From NCBI GenBank assembly GCA_956465555.1, contig OY101129.1, positions 930,001 through 994,000 on the forward strand: a DNA stretch of 64,000 bases, written 5' to 3'. Below the pieces are notes generated by a model. It did no database searches. It saw only the letters and a program-made list of their open reading frames with translations, and was not told where the DNA came from. How positions within the stretch are numbered: position 1 is the stretch's first letter; every line of letters begins with the position of its first letter. This document shows positions 19,765 to 29,583 of this stretch, piece by piece. A program made the translations under genes and the position numbers. The DNA is from Nitzschia sp. pyKryTriq1 (lineage: Eukaryota > Bacillariophyta > Bacillariophyceae > Bacillariales > Bacillariaceae).

Positions 19765-21174
19765 TTATTGTTGTTGGGCCGCCAACACTGAGGCCATTCG
19801 TTCTCCGGCTTCGAGGCCGCTCAATGCGGCAGCCTCCCACGGCGTCGAATGCACGGACGACTGCCGAATGAAATCTCCACAAATCCCCAGTCGCCAACTC
19901 GCCAAAGTGATGGAGTCTTCTTGTAGTTCCAATCCTTTTCCACACAAGGCGGCGCCCCATCGCTTGAGATGAACCGAAGTAGGAGTAGGAACCTTTTCAT
20001 CACCAAAATAGGGACTGACAAGCTGGGCCAGCTCACCTGTCAAGACGCGTTGTACATGCTCTTCTTTTTCTTTCGGTGTCATATCTTTTGATTCTAGAAC
20101 ATGGGCCGCCAATTGCGAAGTCGAAATGGCGGTCCAAACGTCGCCTTCCCCCTCCTGTGATGGTTGTTGTTTCGTCCCACCAGGTTTCGATGCTTCGCTT
20201 GCCAAAAACTGTAGAAATGGCGACCCTGGAACACTGACGGCATCAAATGGGATTGAGTTGGAAAATCCAGGAGGATACGTAGCTTGTAGTGTATAGAGAG
20301 GCATTCTACCTTCGTCTCGTACTTGTTGCAAATGCCGTGAGAGGGAAGAGAGTCGCTTTAATAAAAGGGGGAGCGTAGCTGTCTTGTCATTACCAGAAGT
20401 CTTTTCGATGGCATCGTCAACCGAATCATACCCCCCTACTTCCACCTCGGCATCGACAATACTCTGAACGATAGTACTCGCCAGAGAGGGATTATGTGTC
20501 GCAAGAACCAACGCGTCGAAATGTTGTTGGACGTGGGTCGGGTGGTCACTGGAGGAGGAGCTTTTTCGTTCTTCTAAATCCAATATCCACCCCCCTTCCG
20601 AGGCCATGGAGGCACCTAAAACGGTGGTCCCTTGCATTGCAGAAATATCCGCCAAGGTGGCAATCTGAGGGCACAAATCGAGATTGGTCGGCACCCCAAC
20701 ATAGGTTGGACTGTTGGAACTCTGCACAAACCGGCAGAAATCTCCCGCATCCGTAGCAGCAGCGGCTCCCGCAGTATCCGATTCGTTGGCAGCCACCGCG
20801 GGATCGGCAGGGGCTAGACCCGCGACGCCTCCGGACCGACTTCCCATACCCGACGTGACAATATTCGCTGGCAAAAATCCTCCCCCCTGACTTCCCAACA
20901 AGCCAAAGCGTCCCCTCCACGGTTGCACCACCTTCGCATTCTCCAACATGCCCATGACTGCTTGCAAGCGAGGATCCGTCGCTCTCAGGAATTGAGCTCC
21001 CACTCCTCGCAGTCGTCCTCCCAAACCTCCTGTCGGTGTATTGGCGCGGTCGCCTCGGCCGACGGCCTGGTCGATGAGGATCGGCGTCAGTCCGCGATTC
21101 TTGAGCACCAGACTGCAGAGCGTTCCGGCGATTCCTCCACCGACTACCGCGACGCGTGATATTGGTTGAGCCAT
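19765..21174 (-). CDS. Renalase-like FAD-dependent oxidoreductase, 469 aa
   Basis: Start at 21174 (MAQPISRVAVVGGGIAG), directly before the dinucleotide-binding motif; an upstream in-frame ATG (21207) adds 11 residues. The GxGxxG-type Rossmann motif VVGGGIAGTLCSLVL is followed by an acidic ribose-binding position (LIDQ) and a glycine-rich GGLGGRLRGVGAQF block, as in renalase-like amine/NAD(P)H oxidases. FDALVLATHNPSLA near residue 235 is the usual strand preceding the C-terminal FAD contact. RLGICGDFI...WEAAALSGLEAGERMAS at the C-terminus is the second FAD-binding signature. Substrate unknown; bacterial and animal renalases oxidise abnormal dihydro-NAD(P) isomers. No clear organelle signal was seen. 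Confidence 0.8.
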   Translation of the reverse strand: MAQPISRVAVVGGGIAGTLCSLVLKNRGLTPILIDQAVGRGDRANTPTGGLGGRLRGVGAQFLRATDPRLQAVMGMLENAKVVQPWRGRFGLLGSQGGGFLPANIVTSGMGSRSGGVAGLAPADPAVAANESDTAGAAAATDAGDFCRFVQSSNSPTYVGVPTNLDLCPQIATLADISAMQGTTVLGASMASEGGWILDLEERKSSSSSDHPTHVQQHFDALVLATHNPSLASTIVQSIVDAEVEVGGYDSVDDAIEKTSGNDKTATLPLLLKRLSSLSRHLQQVRDEGRMPLYTLQATYPPGFSNSIPFDAVSVPGSPFLQFLASEASKPGGTKQQPSQEGEGDVWTAISTSQLAAHVLESKDMTPKEKEEHVQRVLTGELAQLVSPYFGDEKVPTPTSVHLKRWGAALCGKGLELQEDSITLASWRLGICGDFIRQSSVHSTPWEAAALSGLEAGERMASVLAAQQQ

Positions 21175-21207
21175 TCTTCGAATCCCTTTTTGTATAACTT
21201 GGGACAA

Positions 21208-21929
21208 AAGATCAATCCAAAAGGAGTATAATCACTTTCGCAGCGGTCCGAGAGGATAGAGCGGGAGGAGAAGGATGCGACAATATTATTTTATGATGAA
21301 TGGAATGATATGCGGTGGCGACGACGATGAGAGAGAGGGGAAGACTGCGAGAGATATGGCGCGAGAATAATACCAACGACCGCTTCATCGGATGAAGCGG
21401 TCGTTGGTGTCGAATCTGATATCTTCCGACTCACATGATCAGAATCATTTGGTTCGTACGTCGTAACGTACTCGCGCGCTCTCTCTCCCTCTATCTCTCT
21501 CTCTGTATTCTAGAGAGTACGGTAGGCCTACTGTAGAATAGAGAAGAGCCACAGTTTACTTTTTATTCCTGCATGATATGGCGTCTTGATGATTCATCAT
21601 ATTGCTGGATACTTTGTTGTCAGTCATGGTGGATGAAGGTACTACCGGTAGAAAGCCGTCGTGGTACAGTACTTCTATTCCAGTATAATTTTTGTCGAGA
21701 GCACGGATAGTGACCCGAATACCGTAGTCGGAGTCGTCAGTGGCTGCAATCATCAGTGTTCTTGCTATGTCTACTAGCTATGACAAGATGTCATACTCAT
21801 TCATATGTACTACATCGTATCTCTCTACAGTACTACTCGTACTACAGCTAGATGAATACGAAGGTGCAGTCAGTCTTGTCAAGTAGTAACGTTTGCCCAT
21901 TATAGTACATACGGCCCCAGCCAATGTCA
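21208..21929. other. Intergenic region, 0.72 kb, with a 37-nt palindrome
   Basis: The promoter side of the renalase-like gene and the 3' side of the LRR gene. It contains the long palindrome at 21372-21408, CT-rich microsatellite-like sequence (21478-21508) and an imperfect inverted repeat around AGGCCT at about 21506-21540. No gene supported. Confidence 0.5.
21372..21408. repeat. Perfect 18-bp inverted repeat with 1-nt centre
   Basis: ACCAACGACCGCTTCATC, then G, then its exact reverse complement. It lies ~200 nt upstream of the renalase-like ATG. Pairing this long is not expected by chance in a window of this size. It could be a hairpin, a small mobile-element remnant or a dyad binding site. 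Confidence 0.85.
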
Positions 21930-23027
21930 TCATCTTTCAAAAAGTTGAGGTCCTCCTTGTTGCAGGATATGGTAGAGCGTTGTTGGCTCGTTGTTGCTCT
22001 TCTTTGCGAGCAGCAAGGGCCAAAGCGGATTCTGTGCTGCAGTTTCACTTCGCAAAAGACACCGGCCTGCTCGATTGAGCGATAGCCAGTGGAGAATTTG
22101 CGAGTGCTGCGGATGATGACTGTTGTTATGAGTATGAGTATTGGAAGTAGTAGCATTTTCAAAAGTTGTTTGAAGGTGAATGTAATGTAGCGATGTGTTG
22201 TGATCTTCCAGGCACTTTTCGAGCGTTGATAGCCCGTCTAGAGTGATTCTGTGGCATCCAAGCATATTGAGGCGATGGAGGGAGTTGTTTATCCTCAGGC
22301 CGTCGCAAAGTTTCTCAACATCCTTGTCTCCGATCCAGTTGAAACTGATATTCAAGCTTCTAAGGCTGTTCGTCGTCTCTAACAATTCCCGGAGTGAACT
22401 TGCGTCCATGATACAGTTGCAACTTACGTCAAGGTGCTCCAGCGCAAGATCGCAACAGTTGATGGCGCGTACAATGGCCCGGACCCCTTCACTCCCCATT
22501 CGGTTATCGCGGAGGTCTAGCTTTTTCAAGTTTGGGTTCAGGTGTATGCACTTGGCGAGTTCTTCCGCCCCACTGTCGCCGAATAGTCGGATGCTCAAAC
22601 TTACAAGATGACTTTTGTGAAAAAGCAGCGGCATCACCTCAGGAAGAAGGTGGAGGGCGTTGCGTAGATCCAAGTCAAGATGCGTAATTGTAACAGGTAG
22701 CGTTTCAATGGCGGCTAGCACAGTCCTAGAACTCTCAAAGACAGGACCCAACCACAATTCTTCCAACTTTCTTTCCCCAGCTGCCAGCCATTCCACTGTC
22801 TGATCACACACCAGTCGGTGGCGAAAGTTCATGGTCCGGCAGGGCGTTTCATGTTCCAGTAGTGGATCATCCTGCGTCTCGTGACCATCGGCATAAAGGC
22901 TCAGGCACAGTTTACGCTTTTCCCCACGTCGCAATGTTGTATGGCAAGACAGATCGTCCATTGTTGGAACTTCATCTTCAAGGAAATTCAACACCGAGCG
23001 GGGAGACAGATTAGCCGCGGGAGTCAT
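21930..23027 (-). CDS. Leucine-rich repeat (RNI-like) protein, 365 aa
   Basis: Single exon. Residues ~110-280 form ribonuclease-inhibitor-like LRRs of about 28 residues (LKKLDLRDNRMGSEGVRAI; LEHLDVSCNCIMDASSLREL; LRSLNISFNWIGDKDVEKL; LHRLNMLGCHRITLDGL). The C-terminal part (HWLSLNRAGRCLLR...LWPLLLAKKSN...LYHILQQGG) resembles a conserved tail that I associate with a large stramenopile LRR family. There it may act as a small alpha-helical cap. The N-terminal ~100 residues are unassigned. No signal peptide or membrane helix was seen, so it is probably a soluble intracellular protein. Partner unknown. Confidence 0.8.
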   Translation of the reverse strand: MTPAANLSPRSVLNFLEDEVPTMDDLSCHTTLRRGEKRKLCLSLYADGHETQDDPLLEHETPCRTMNFRHRLVCDQTVEWLAAGERKLEELWLGPVFESSRTVLAAIETLPVTITHLDLDLRNALHLLPEVMPLLFHKSHLVSLSIRLFGDSGAEELAKCIHLNPNLKKLDLRDNRMGSEGVRAIVRAINCCDLALEHLDVSCNCIMDASSLRELLETTNSLRSLNISFNWIGDKDVEKLCDGLRINNSLHRLNMLGCHRITLDGLSTLEKCLEDHNTSLHYIHLQTTFENATTSNTHTHNNSHHPQHSQILHWLSLNRAGRCLLRSETAAQNPLWPLLLAKKSNNEPTTLYHILQQGGPQLFER

Positions 23028-24165
23028 GTTGGCTATTGTATTGTATTATAATTCAGGTAGCAGGCTGCTTGCTTCCCTGCCTGCAACGCCGATCGATCAC
23101 TGCAACCTTGACAGTTTTTTATTTGGACAAAAGCTCCAACGAGCAACTGACCTCCAATGCAACCAGTTTGATATGGTTGTTGTCTATTCAGTTTCAAATG
23201 TCCCGGATGCACACACTTCAAACCTCTTTTATCGGTATTGAAATGGATTTGCCTCCGATACATAGGCCCAAACAGCGAAGCGCGCCACATCGAAATTTCA
23301 TGTGTATGACTGCGACCAGAACAGAGGTTTCATGTTAACGCTGGTAGGAAGTTTTGCTTCTCACTATCGTTTATAGAGTCGTAGGAATCGTAGAAACGAT
23401 AACTTGGAGCCTTCTTTTTTGGCGGGTAACAGCCACATTTGTAATTTCCGTTCAGATTACGCGGGAAATCCAACTCCACGAAGCCGACCTCGCCTGCGAC
23501 ATGAACTCACTTAAACAACGGAAGGTTTGCTTGGCCCGTTCAATGCGCAACGTTGTTATCTCAAACACAGCCACACTTCGTACGAATACGTGTACTGTAT
23601 CGAAAAATCGAATTCTCTTGTTGTTATCACTATTTTTCTAGTTATTGAAGATCGGACCCGGGTATTGTTTTAATTAAGAGAGGAGTCAATAATCTTTAAT
23701 TATTTGGCGGACGGAGTAGTCCGGATGACCCTCGAGATACATGAACGGAAAGTCAAAAAGTGATGTGGGTGGTCGGAGAAAGAGGTGAAAGATTTTGTCG
23801 TTCATGTTGCTACTGTACCGGTAAAATACAGATCATGGACGACTCAAACCAAAATTACAGAATCATTCGGAGAGGATGAAGTGTGCTTTGGATAGTAAGG
23901 GCTACTCCAAGCACTTTTGACCTCCCAGGTCCCAGGTCCCAGGACTCAAAGGCGAAGGGTGTGCTATGGCGTATCGATATGGTGTATTCTGCAAACCTAT
24001 GCAAACCATCCAACTACCTGAGTGCAACCTACTGCCCCTTCGACCATGTTGCTATAGTTGCCAATACCATCGGGCGAGGAGCACTGGAAATCCGCCATTT
24101 CTGAAAAATCTGGCACCAAATTTTGAGTCTGGATATGACCATGATTTTTTTGAAGAGCATTATCT
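23028..24165. other. Intergenic region, 1.1 kb
   Basis: It lies between two minus-strand genes. It contains a tandem heptamer CCCAGGT (about 23926-23942, nearly three copies) and several AT-rich stretches. A 95-codon plus-strand frame (23354-23641) is hydrophobic at its start, but it has no family match I can see and no clear partner exon, so I do not call it. Confidence 0.45.
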
Positions 24166-25788
24166 TTATTGTTGCTGGCGGGAACCGTCGGCGGCAAGTC
24201 CAAGTGAGACGCTCAAAGCACGGCAAGCAGTGGACGGACTTTCGATTGGCGAGACGTAGTCAGCGGCGTCTGGCAGAGCACCTTGGTCTTCGTCGGGAGA
24301 TGCGTATTCTTCATCATCTGGGGAGGCGTAAGAACTTTGATCTTCCCTTCCCCAGACATATTCATTTCCTGTCACCACTACGTTCTTTTTGTTTGACGAT
24401 GACGAGGAAGCCGACGATGCATATTCTGTGGAGGAAGACGAAGAAGACGACGAGGAGGAAGAGGAAGACGCGGATAGGCGACTCACTCCATCCTTGACGT
24501 CCTCGCTCTCTTCGTCGGATGAGTCGCTGTCAACTGACTTTCTGCTAGCTCTTGTGGCAGAGTCAATCACCTCACTGTAGGTGCTCATTCCGTATTCACT
24601 GCTTTCGCATATCTCTTTCTCGCTCCTTCCAATGCCCCACGTACTCTGTGATGGTCTACTTCCATGCTCAACTTCCATGCCATCCCCGCTGTGTAATGCT
24701 GCCTTTTTTCTTGAAGACGAAAATGCTCGCCCGAGCGTCTTTCGCACCATCTTGTTCAACCTTGATCGGGTAGTCTTCTTCTTGGAGCTTTCCGCTTCTC
24801 CCAGCACTTCACTGTCTTTGTCGTCACTCTGGTCAATTGAGGCGTTGCGTTTGGGGGCCAAAATGCTCAAGGGCTCCTCGCCCAAGTCAATTGACAGTCT
24901 TGGACTTCTCGGAGATAAAGGCTGAATTGTGTTACTCGAAGTGCGACTGTTGAGATGGTCAGATGATGAGAGGTCGCCGTCTTCATGATGTATCTGCTGC
25001 CCAACCCAGTTGGGGTCGTCGTGGTTGTCGACACGCCCTTCAGTATTCACGATCTTTTGTGTATCGGTAGACTCGCTTTGATTGGATCTGTCACATTCAG
25101 TTATCGTGGGAAGACCATCCTTTTTCGAACGCCGCGATGAATCTTTCGATCGACTTGACTTGTGTTTTCTCCTTTTCTCTTTCCGAGCTTTCTTTTTCTT
25201 TTCCTTGGTGCTACTTCTTTCTCTTCTCTTGGCTCGTTTCTTTTTCCTTTTTTCCTTTGCCAAGTGCATCATCACGAGATTCTCCTTGGCCGTTGAGTTG
25301 GCTCTCTTATGGCGAGACGAATTGTTGGGCCCCTTCAGGTACAAACGGATTTCGAGTAGCTCCATTGATTTGTTAATCTTGGAACTGTCACGATACAACT
25401 GAAACACTTGATGAAAAACTCCTTCCATGTATGCAATGATATCCGGGGGTGGATTCACGGCCACTGTGGCGGATACGTCCTCCTGAACAAAAGCAGTCCT
25501 GGAATGATGTCCTGTGCTACTAGAAGCTCTTCTTTTCTTCTCCTTCTTGGTCGCACCCTTTCTCGAACGCTCGTCTTTGCTGCGTTTGCTGCTCAGTTTA
25601 TTAGGATCTTTGGACGATTGGCGCTCTTCCTTTTTATTTGATTTCTCGCTACCGGTAGTAGATTTGGAACTCTTGCTCCTCTTTGATGATGCTTTGCTGC
25701 TAGCATTACTGCTGTACGATGATCGTGAAGCCTTGCTCCTCTTCGAGGAAGAAGCTAGTGATGCCGCCGAAGCCTGCAGAATATCCAT
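24166..25788 (-). CDS. Ser/Lys/Arg-rich low-complexity protein, 540 aa
   Basis: Single exon. Residues 1-100 are Ser/Lys-rich (repeated SSK and SKRSK). A short ordered segment at about 108-155 (PPPDIIAYMEGVFHQVFQLY...SMELLEIRLYLKG) looks amphipathic and helical. It is followed by a highly basic Lys/Arg region (KEKRKKKRAKRRE...), a middle part with phospho-type Ser-Pro sites, and an acidic poly-Ser C-terminus. The basic tracts would serve as nuclear targeting signals, and the Ser/Arg-type composition recalls nuclear speckle or chromatin proteins. I do not recognise a family. The low complexity explains long antisense frames on the plus strand. Confidence 0.6.
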   Translation of the reverse strand: MDILQASAASLASSSKRSKASRSSYSSNASSKASSKRSKSSKSTTGSEKSNKKEERQSSKDPNKLSSKRSKDERSRKGATKKEKKRRASSSTGHHSRTAFVQEDVSATVAVNPPPDIIAYMEGVFHQVFQLYRDSSKINKSMELLEIRLYLKGPNNSSRHKRANSTAKENLVMMHLAKEKRKKKRAKRRERSSTKEKKKKARKEKRRKHKSSRSKDSSRRSKKDGLPTITECDRSNQSESTDTQKIVNTEGRVDNHDDPNWVGQQIHHEDGDLSSSDHLNSRTSSNTIQPLSPRSPRLSIDLGEEPLSILAPKRNASIDQSDDKDSEVLGEAESSKKKTTRSRLNKMVRKTLGRAFSSSRKKAALHSGDGMEVEHGSRPSQSTWGIGRSEKEICESSEYGMSTYSEVIDSATRASRKSVDSDSSDEESEDVKDGVSRLSASSSSSSSSSSSSSTEYASSASSSSSNKKNVVVTGNEYVWGREDQSSYASPDDEEYASPDEDQGALPDAADYVSPIESPSTACRALSVSLGLAADGSRQQQ

Positions 25789-26256
25789 GTCTAAAAGATG
25801 TTGTTTCCGACAACTTTTGTTGGCCTTCGGCGGTAGATTGTGATAGATATGAAACAGAGTAGGTGGTTGTGCACCGTGATACTGTAGTTTTGTTCCAGAC
25901 CGCCAGCTGGTAGCTCAATATAGCTTCCGAGTTATTATAGTATCCTGGTTCGTACCGATAGATGATGGACCTACCAACAGGGCATATTTCTTTGGGTCGT
26001 TCCGGGTCCGGTCCGCATCATCAGCGCGCCGGCATGCGTTCAGACGAATTGAGAAAGATTTTTTCTTTAATACTCTGATTTTGGGGGTGACCCCGCCCCC
26101 AATTAGCTTCGCCATAACAACCGCGGGCAGAATGCAGCACTGCGATTATCCGAACTCTCTCCTCTGTCTTAATACCTCCGACGTGCATTGCGAAATTATT
26201 CTGATCCCATCGCATCAGAATGGTAGCATTATATCATCTGAATAATCTCTCTGATA
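25789..26256. promoter_or_regulatory. Divergent intergenic region, 0.47 kb
   Basis: Candidate shared promoter of the Ser/Lys-rich gene and the OsmC gene. It contains GGGGGTGACCCCGCCCCC near 26085, a G/C-rich near-palindrome. No gene was seen. Confidence 0.45.
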
Positions 26257-26919
26257 ATGCTTTCGTGTCGATTGGCCGCTCTATTCCATGTTGGTAAACG
26301 GGCGCGAGGGCACAGGAACAATTTCCTCGGTCTTTTTGCTGCGCAAGAACAACAGGCACGTCGTGCATCATCGTCATCATCCAACACTATCGTGACGAGC
26401 GAGAGCAACAGCACTGCTAGTAGTACGGATCCGAATTCCTCTCCATTCCTCGCTAAAATTGTTGTCAATGGAAATCATAGCCTTCAAGCGGACGAGCCAC
26501 TCGATGTCGGAGGGAAAGATTTGGGTCCATCGCCGTACGACCTGCTTCTATCCGCACTGGGATCATGCACTGTCATGACTTTGCGCATGTACGCAGATCG
26601 CAAGAACCTCAATGATAAGTTGACCACCATTTCCGTATCATTGTCACACAACAAGGTCCACAAGAAAGATTGTGAGGAATGTGCTGCAGCGGAACAAGAA
26701 CAAGAAGCAGCAACTGAGGACGAAAGAGCAAGTAGTAGTTCGAAGAAGAAAAGTCCCATTTTCGATCGGATCGAGCGGAAAATCCATCTCGGGGGGGATC
26801 TTACCGACGAGGAGAGGGCTAAGCTATTGGAAATCGCTAACAAGTGTCCAGTCCATCGGACTTTAGAACAAGGCCAAGTGGTTGTTATTTCATCGCTTGT
26901 AGTTGAGCAAGATGACTAG
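26257..26919 (+). CDS. OsmC/Ohr family protein, probably mitochondrial, 220 aa
   Basis: Single exon, ATG at 26257. Residues 1-35 are basic and lack acidic residues ([19 protein letters not shown]), as expected for a mitochondrial presequence. The OsmC core starts near residue 65 ([18 protein letters not shown]) and includes [27 protein letters not shown], with the first catalytic cysteine in GSC. The second is in NKCPVHRTL near residue 200. This CPVH form is typical of YhfA-like OsmC proteins, which act as thiol peroxidases or hydroperoxide reductases. A charged insert (about 133-165) separates the strand after [16 protein letters not shown] role in organic peroxide detoxification is inferred. 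Confidence 0.9.
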   Translation: MLSCRLAALFHVGKRARGHRNNFLGLFAAQEQQARRASSSSSNTIVTSESNSTASSTDPNSSPFLAKIVVNGNHSLQADEPLDVGGKDLGPSPYDLLLSALGSCTVMTLRMYADRKNLNDKLTTISVSLSHNKVHKKDCEECAAAEQEQEAATEDERASSSSKKKSPIFDRIERKIHLGGDLTDEERAKLLEIANKCPVHRTLEQGQVVVISSLVVEQDD

Positions 26920-27504
26920 CACGACTAAGAGACTTGTCGACAAAAAGTCTGCAAAGAACAAGGATTACTACGGTATGTATCATGTGTCTTGGGTGTAGCA
27001 CCAGTTGTGTTCTCGAGCAGAAGAGCAAGAATCCAGCATGATCATCATGTCCATGTTGTAAAGAGGCCAGCGGGGCAGGTACTACTAGTAGTACTTGCCT
27101 GCTAGTAAACCAAAGTCTCTACTTGATATTCTCGGTTGACTCAACTACCCGCTCCACTCTTTCTTATAATCTCTCTCTAGAGTAGAGAGAGGGCAGACGA
27201 GAGCAACCCTACTAGTTAGTACTAGGTATTCGTAAATTCGTACGAATTCGAGTTCGATTTACTCTGGTAACAGTACCCTACCGGTACGAAGTACGTGTAC
27301 GGGTAGACCCGTTGTGGTGGTATCTCTGTACACGAATAATACTGGTATTCTGGGGGGGGGGTTGCGAAATCCCCCGAATGTAAAACCGCGACGACGACGA
27401 ATGTTTGCTAGCTTGCCACATGCAAAAATCATCCATTGTAGTGTGGGTGTGGTCAGAACATTGTATTTTAATGTGATCTGCATGGATGTGTTTGTGATGA
27501 AGTT
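26920..27504. other. Intergenic region, 0.59 kb, palindrome-rich
   Basis: It contains GCAGGTACTACTAGTAGTAC near 27074 (palindromic around ACTAGT), a CTCTCTCTAGAG/AGAGAG hairpin near 27170-27192, TACGAATTCG-type words near 27233-27248 and a G8-9 run near 27353. No gene was seen; the promoter of the UBA-LRR gene presumably lies here. Confidence 0.45.
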
Positions 27505-29439
27505 ATGAACCATACCTTGACAACTTCGTCAGTAGCGAAAGAAGAAGATTCATCATCGAATAATAAGCAGATGGATGAACCATGCCAACAAGCGGGCAAT
27601 GGCGAAGAAAACTCTGTCCCACCTAGCGCTGATGTTGTGGTCAATGCTACGACTACGAGCAATCCCACCGGCGGACACGACACGATGAAATCAAAGGAGG
27701 AGGACAATATGGCTGACGATTCTGGTGGTGATTATGTCGATTTGGAGGTTACATATCATGAAGATTCTGCCTTGATTCTTCCAGAAGAAAAACAGGAACC
27801 TTCTGGAGATGAGGAGGACGCTCTGGATCCGAAGAAGGAACATCAAACGACGCGGACCAATCATCTGGTGGATACTGATAATCTTGCCGACGATGAGGAT
27901 GAGGATGATGACGAGGACGACGACGACGATGCTGCTACTGCGATTAGGGCACCATCATCAGATGATCCCTCCAAATCTTCGATTGAGCGGCTCCTCGCGC
28001 TAGGATATACGGAACGAGAAGCTTTGAAGGCTTTACGAGTTTCCGGCGATGATTTGAATCAGGCGATTGGATTTCTGGTGATGGATGAAGAGTCGAGGGC
28101 GGCCTTTCTCACGGAAAGCACTCGGGCGTCCTCTTCGGACCTTGTTGCTTCTTCTACGGCTGCTGCTGCTGCTACTAGTGAACTAGCGGCCCATCCTTCG
28201 ACGACGACGACTCTGCCAAGAGGAATGACCAAACCACATTCGCCTCGTGCCGCGTCAGGCGAACTAAAGCCGGGATTTGTACAAGTGGATAGTGCCGACA
28301 CGCTTGTGGAGATGGGATACGATCGGCAACAGGCTCGATTGGCACTGGCGGCTGCCGGCGGTAATCTGGATCGAGCGGTAGAAATCCTCACGTCACCCCA
28401 CTCGGCAGTCATTCTTTTGAGAGAAAGTGAACGGCAGGCACTGTCGGCTAGAGTAGAAAGAAGGCAAGAATCGGATGGCGTGGTGGCTGAAGTCATTATA
28501 CCACACAACAGCAGCACCAAGTTATCTCCAGAGGCAAAGCGCAAACTGGGGATCATGTTTGTTTGTGGTATCATTATCCTTGCTGTGATAGTGGTTGTTG
28601 TCATTTTCGTGACCAAGGATGATAATGATTCTCCTCCTCAAGGAGTATCGTCATCTAATAGCCATCCCTTGGAGATTGCTCTGTCATCGTACTTTCCGGA
28701 GGAAGATTATTTTCCTTCATCCACAGAACAGAAAGAAGCATTGGAATGGCTCATAGAAAGAGACCCTATGAATCTTTCGGGCGAGGAAGATGTGAACCTG
28801 ATTCTACAAAGATATGTGCTAGCAATTCTCTTCAACACGACTTTCGAACAGATAAAGGAGGATGAGACGATTGACGAGGCCGATGGTGACTGGCTGTCGG
28901 CATCATCAATATGTTCTTGGCGAGGGATCACATGTGAAGATGGACCCGATCCTTTGTTTGTAACTGGAATGCTCAATAGTGTTGAGGTGGACTCCACCTT
29001 GCGTATTAGCGGTACGATTGCTTCTGAAATTGGGCTTCTGACAGCACTCACGCAGTTGGAACTGACTTCCAGTGGGGCCCTTTCTGGGACGATACCCAGC
29101 GAAGTTGGGCAGCTGACAGCTTTGAAGTTTTTATTACTGAACGACAATCGAATACGGGGCACGATTCCTACAGAATTGGGCAACCTGAGCAAACTCGAGA
29201 TTCTCCTTCTGCATGGCAACCGACTTTCGGGCCAGATCCCGTCGGAACTGGGTCGCCTGACCACCGAGTTAGACTTTGCCTACTTGCAGGATAATGCGCT
29301 CTCTGGCCCGGTCCCATCGGAACTAGGATTGCTCACGGGCCTCCAAGGGCTCGAATTGGGATGCAATAACGGACTTGATCCAGTCTTGCCCCCCGAAGTA
29401 GCCCTTTTGCTGAATATGACCAGCGTCGGATTTTGCTAG
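27505..29439 (+). CDS. UBA-UBA-transmembrane-LRR receptor-like protein, 644 aa
   Basis: Single exon, ATG at 27505. Two UBA-type three-helix domains: residues ~157-195 (IERLLALGYTEREALKAL...LNQAIGFLV) and ~263-300 (DTLVEMGYDRQQARLAL...LDRAVEILT). Each has the usual MGY/LGY loop. A strong membrane helix lies at ~350-371 (GIMFVCGIIILAVIVVVVIF). Beyond it comes an LRR N-terminal cap (ALEWLIERDP; CSWRGITCEDG) and about five plant-type LRRs with the LxxLxxLxLxxNxLxGxIPxELG consensus, ending at residue 644. The N-terminus is acidic. The inferred topology has UBA domains in the cytosol and LRRs outside or in the lumen. UBA domains bind ubiquitin, so the protein may couple an external or luminal ligand to ubiquitin-based sorting. 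No kinase domain is present. Confidence 0.85.
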   Translation: MNHTLTTSSVAKEEDSSSNNKQMDEPCQQAGNGEENSVPPSADVVVNATTTSNPTGGHDTMKSKEEDNMADDSGGDYVDLEVTYHEDSALILPEEKQEPSGDEEDALDPKKEHQTTRTNHLVDTDNLADDEDEDDDEDDDDDAATAIRAPSSDDPSKSSIERLLALGYTEREALKALRVSGDDLNQAIGFLVMDEESRAAFLTESTRASSSDLVASSTAAAAATSELAAHPSTTTTLPRGMTKPHSPRAASGELKPGFVQVDSADTLVEMGYDRQQARLALAAAGGNLDRAVEILTSPHSAVILLRESERQALSARVERRQESDGVVAEVIIPHNSSTKLSPEAKRKLGIMFVCGIIILAVIVVVVIFVTKDDNDSPPQGVSSSNSHPLEIALSSYFPEEDYFPSSTEQKEALEWLIERDPMNLSGEEDVNLILQRYVLAILFNTTFEQIKEDETIDEADGDWLSASSICSWRGITCEDGPDPLFVTGMLNSVEVDSTLRISGTIASEIGLLTALTQLELTSSGALSGTIPSEVGQLTALKFLLLNDNRIRGTIPTELGNLSKLEILLLHGNRLSGQIPSELGRLTTELDFAYLQDNALSGPVPSELGLLTGLQGLELGCNNGLDPVLPPEVALLLNMTSVGFC

Positions 29440-29583
29440 CTACTGGACTATACAGATGAAGCATGACCGTGAAAACGAACTGTCTAACGTCTCTTCATAT
29501 GATTCTTAGCTCAGATAGTCTACTTTTATCGTAAAGCAGTAGTCTGGTCTCTAGTACTCCGGAGTACTCGTACGTCGTCGCAG

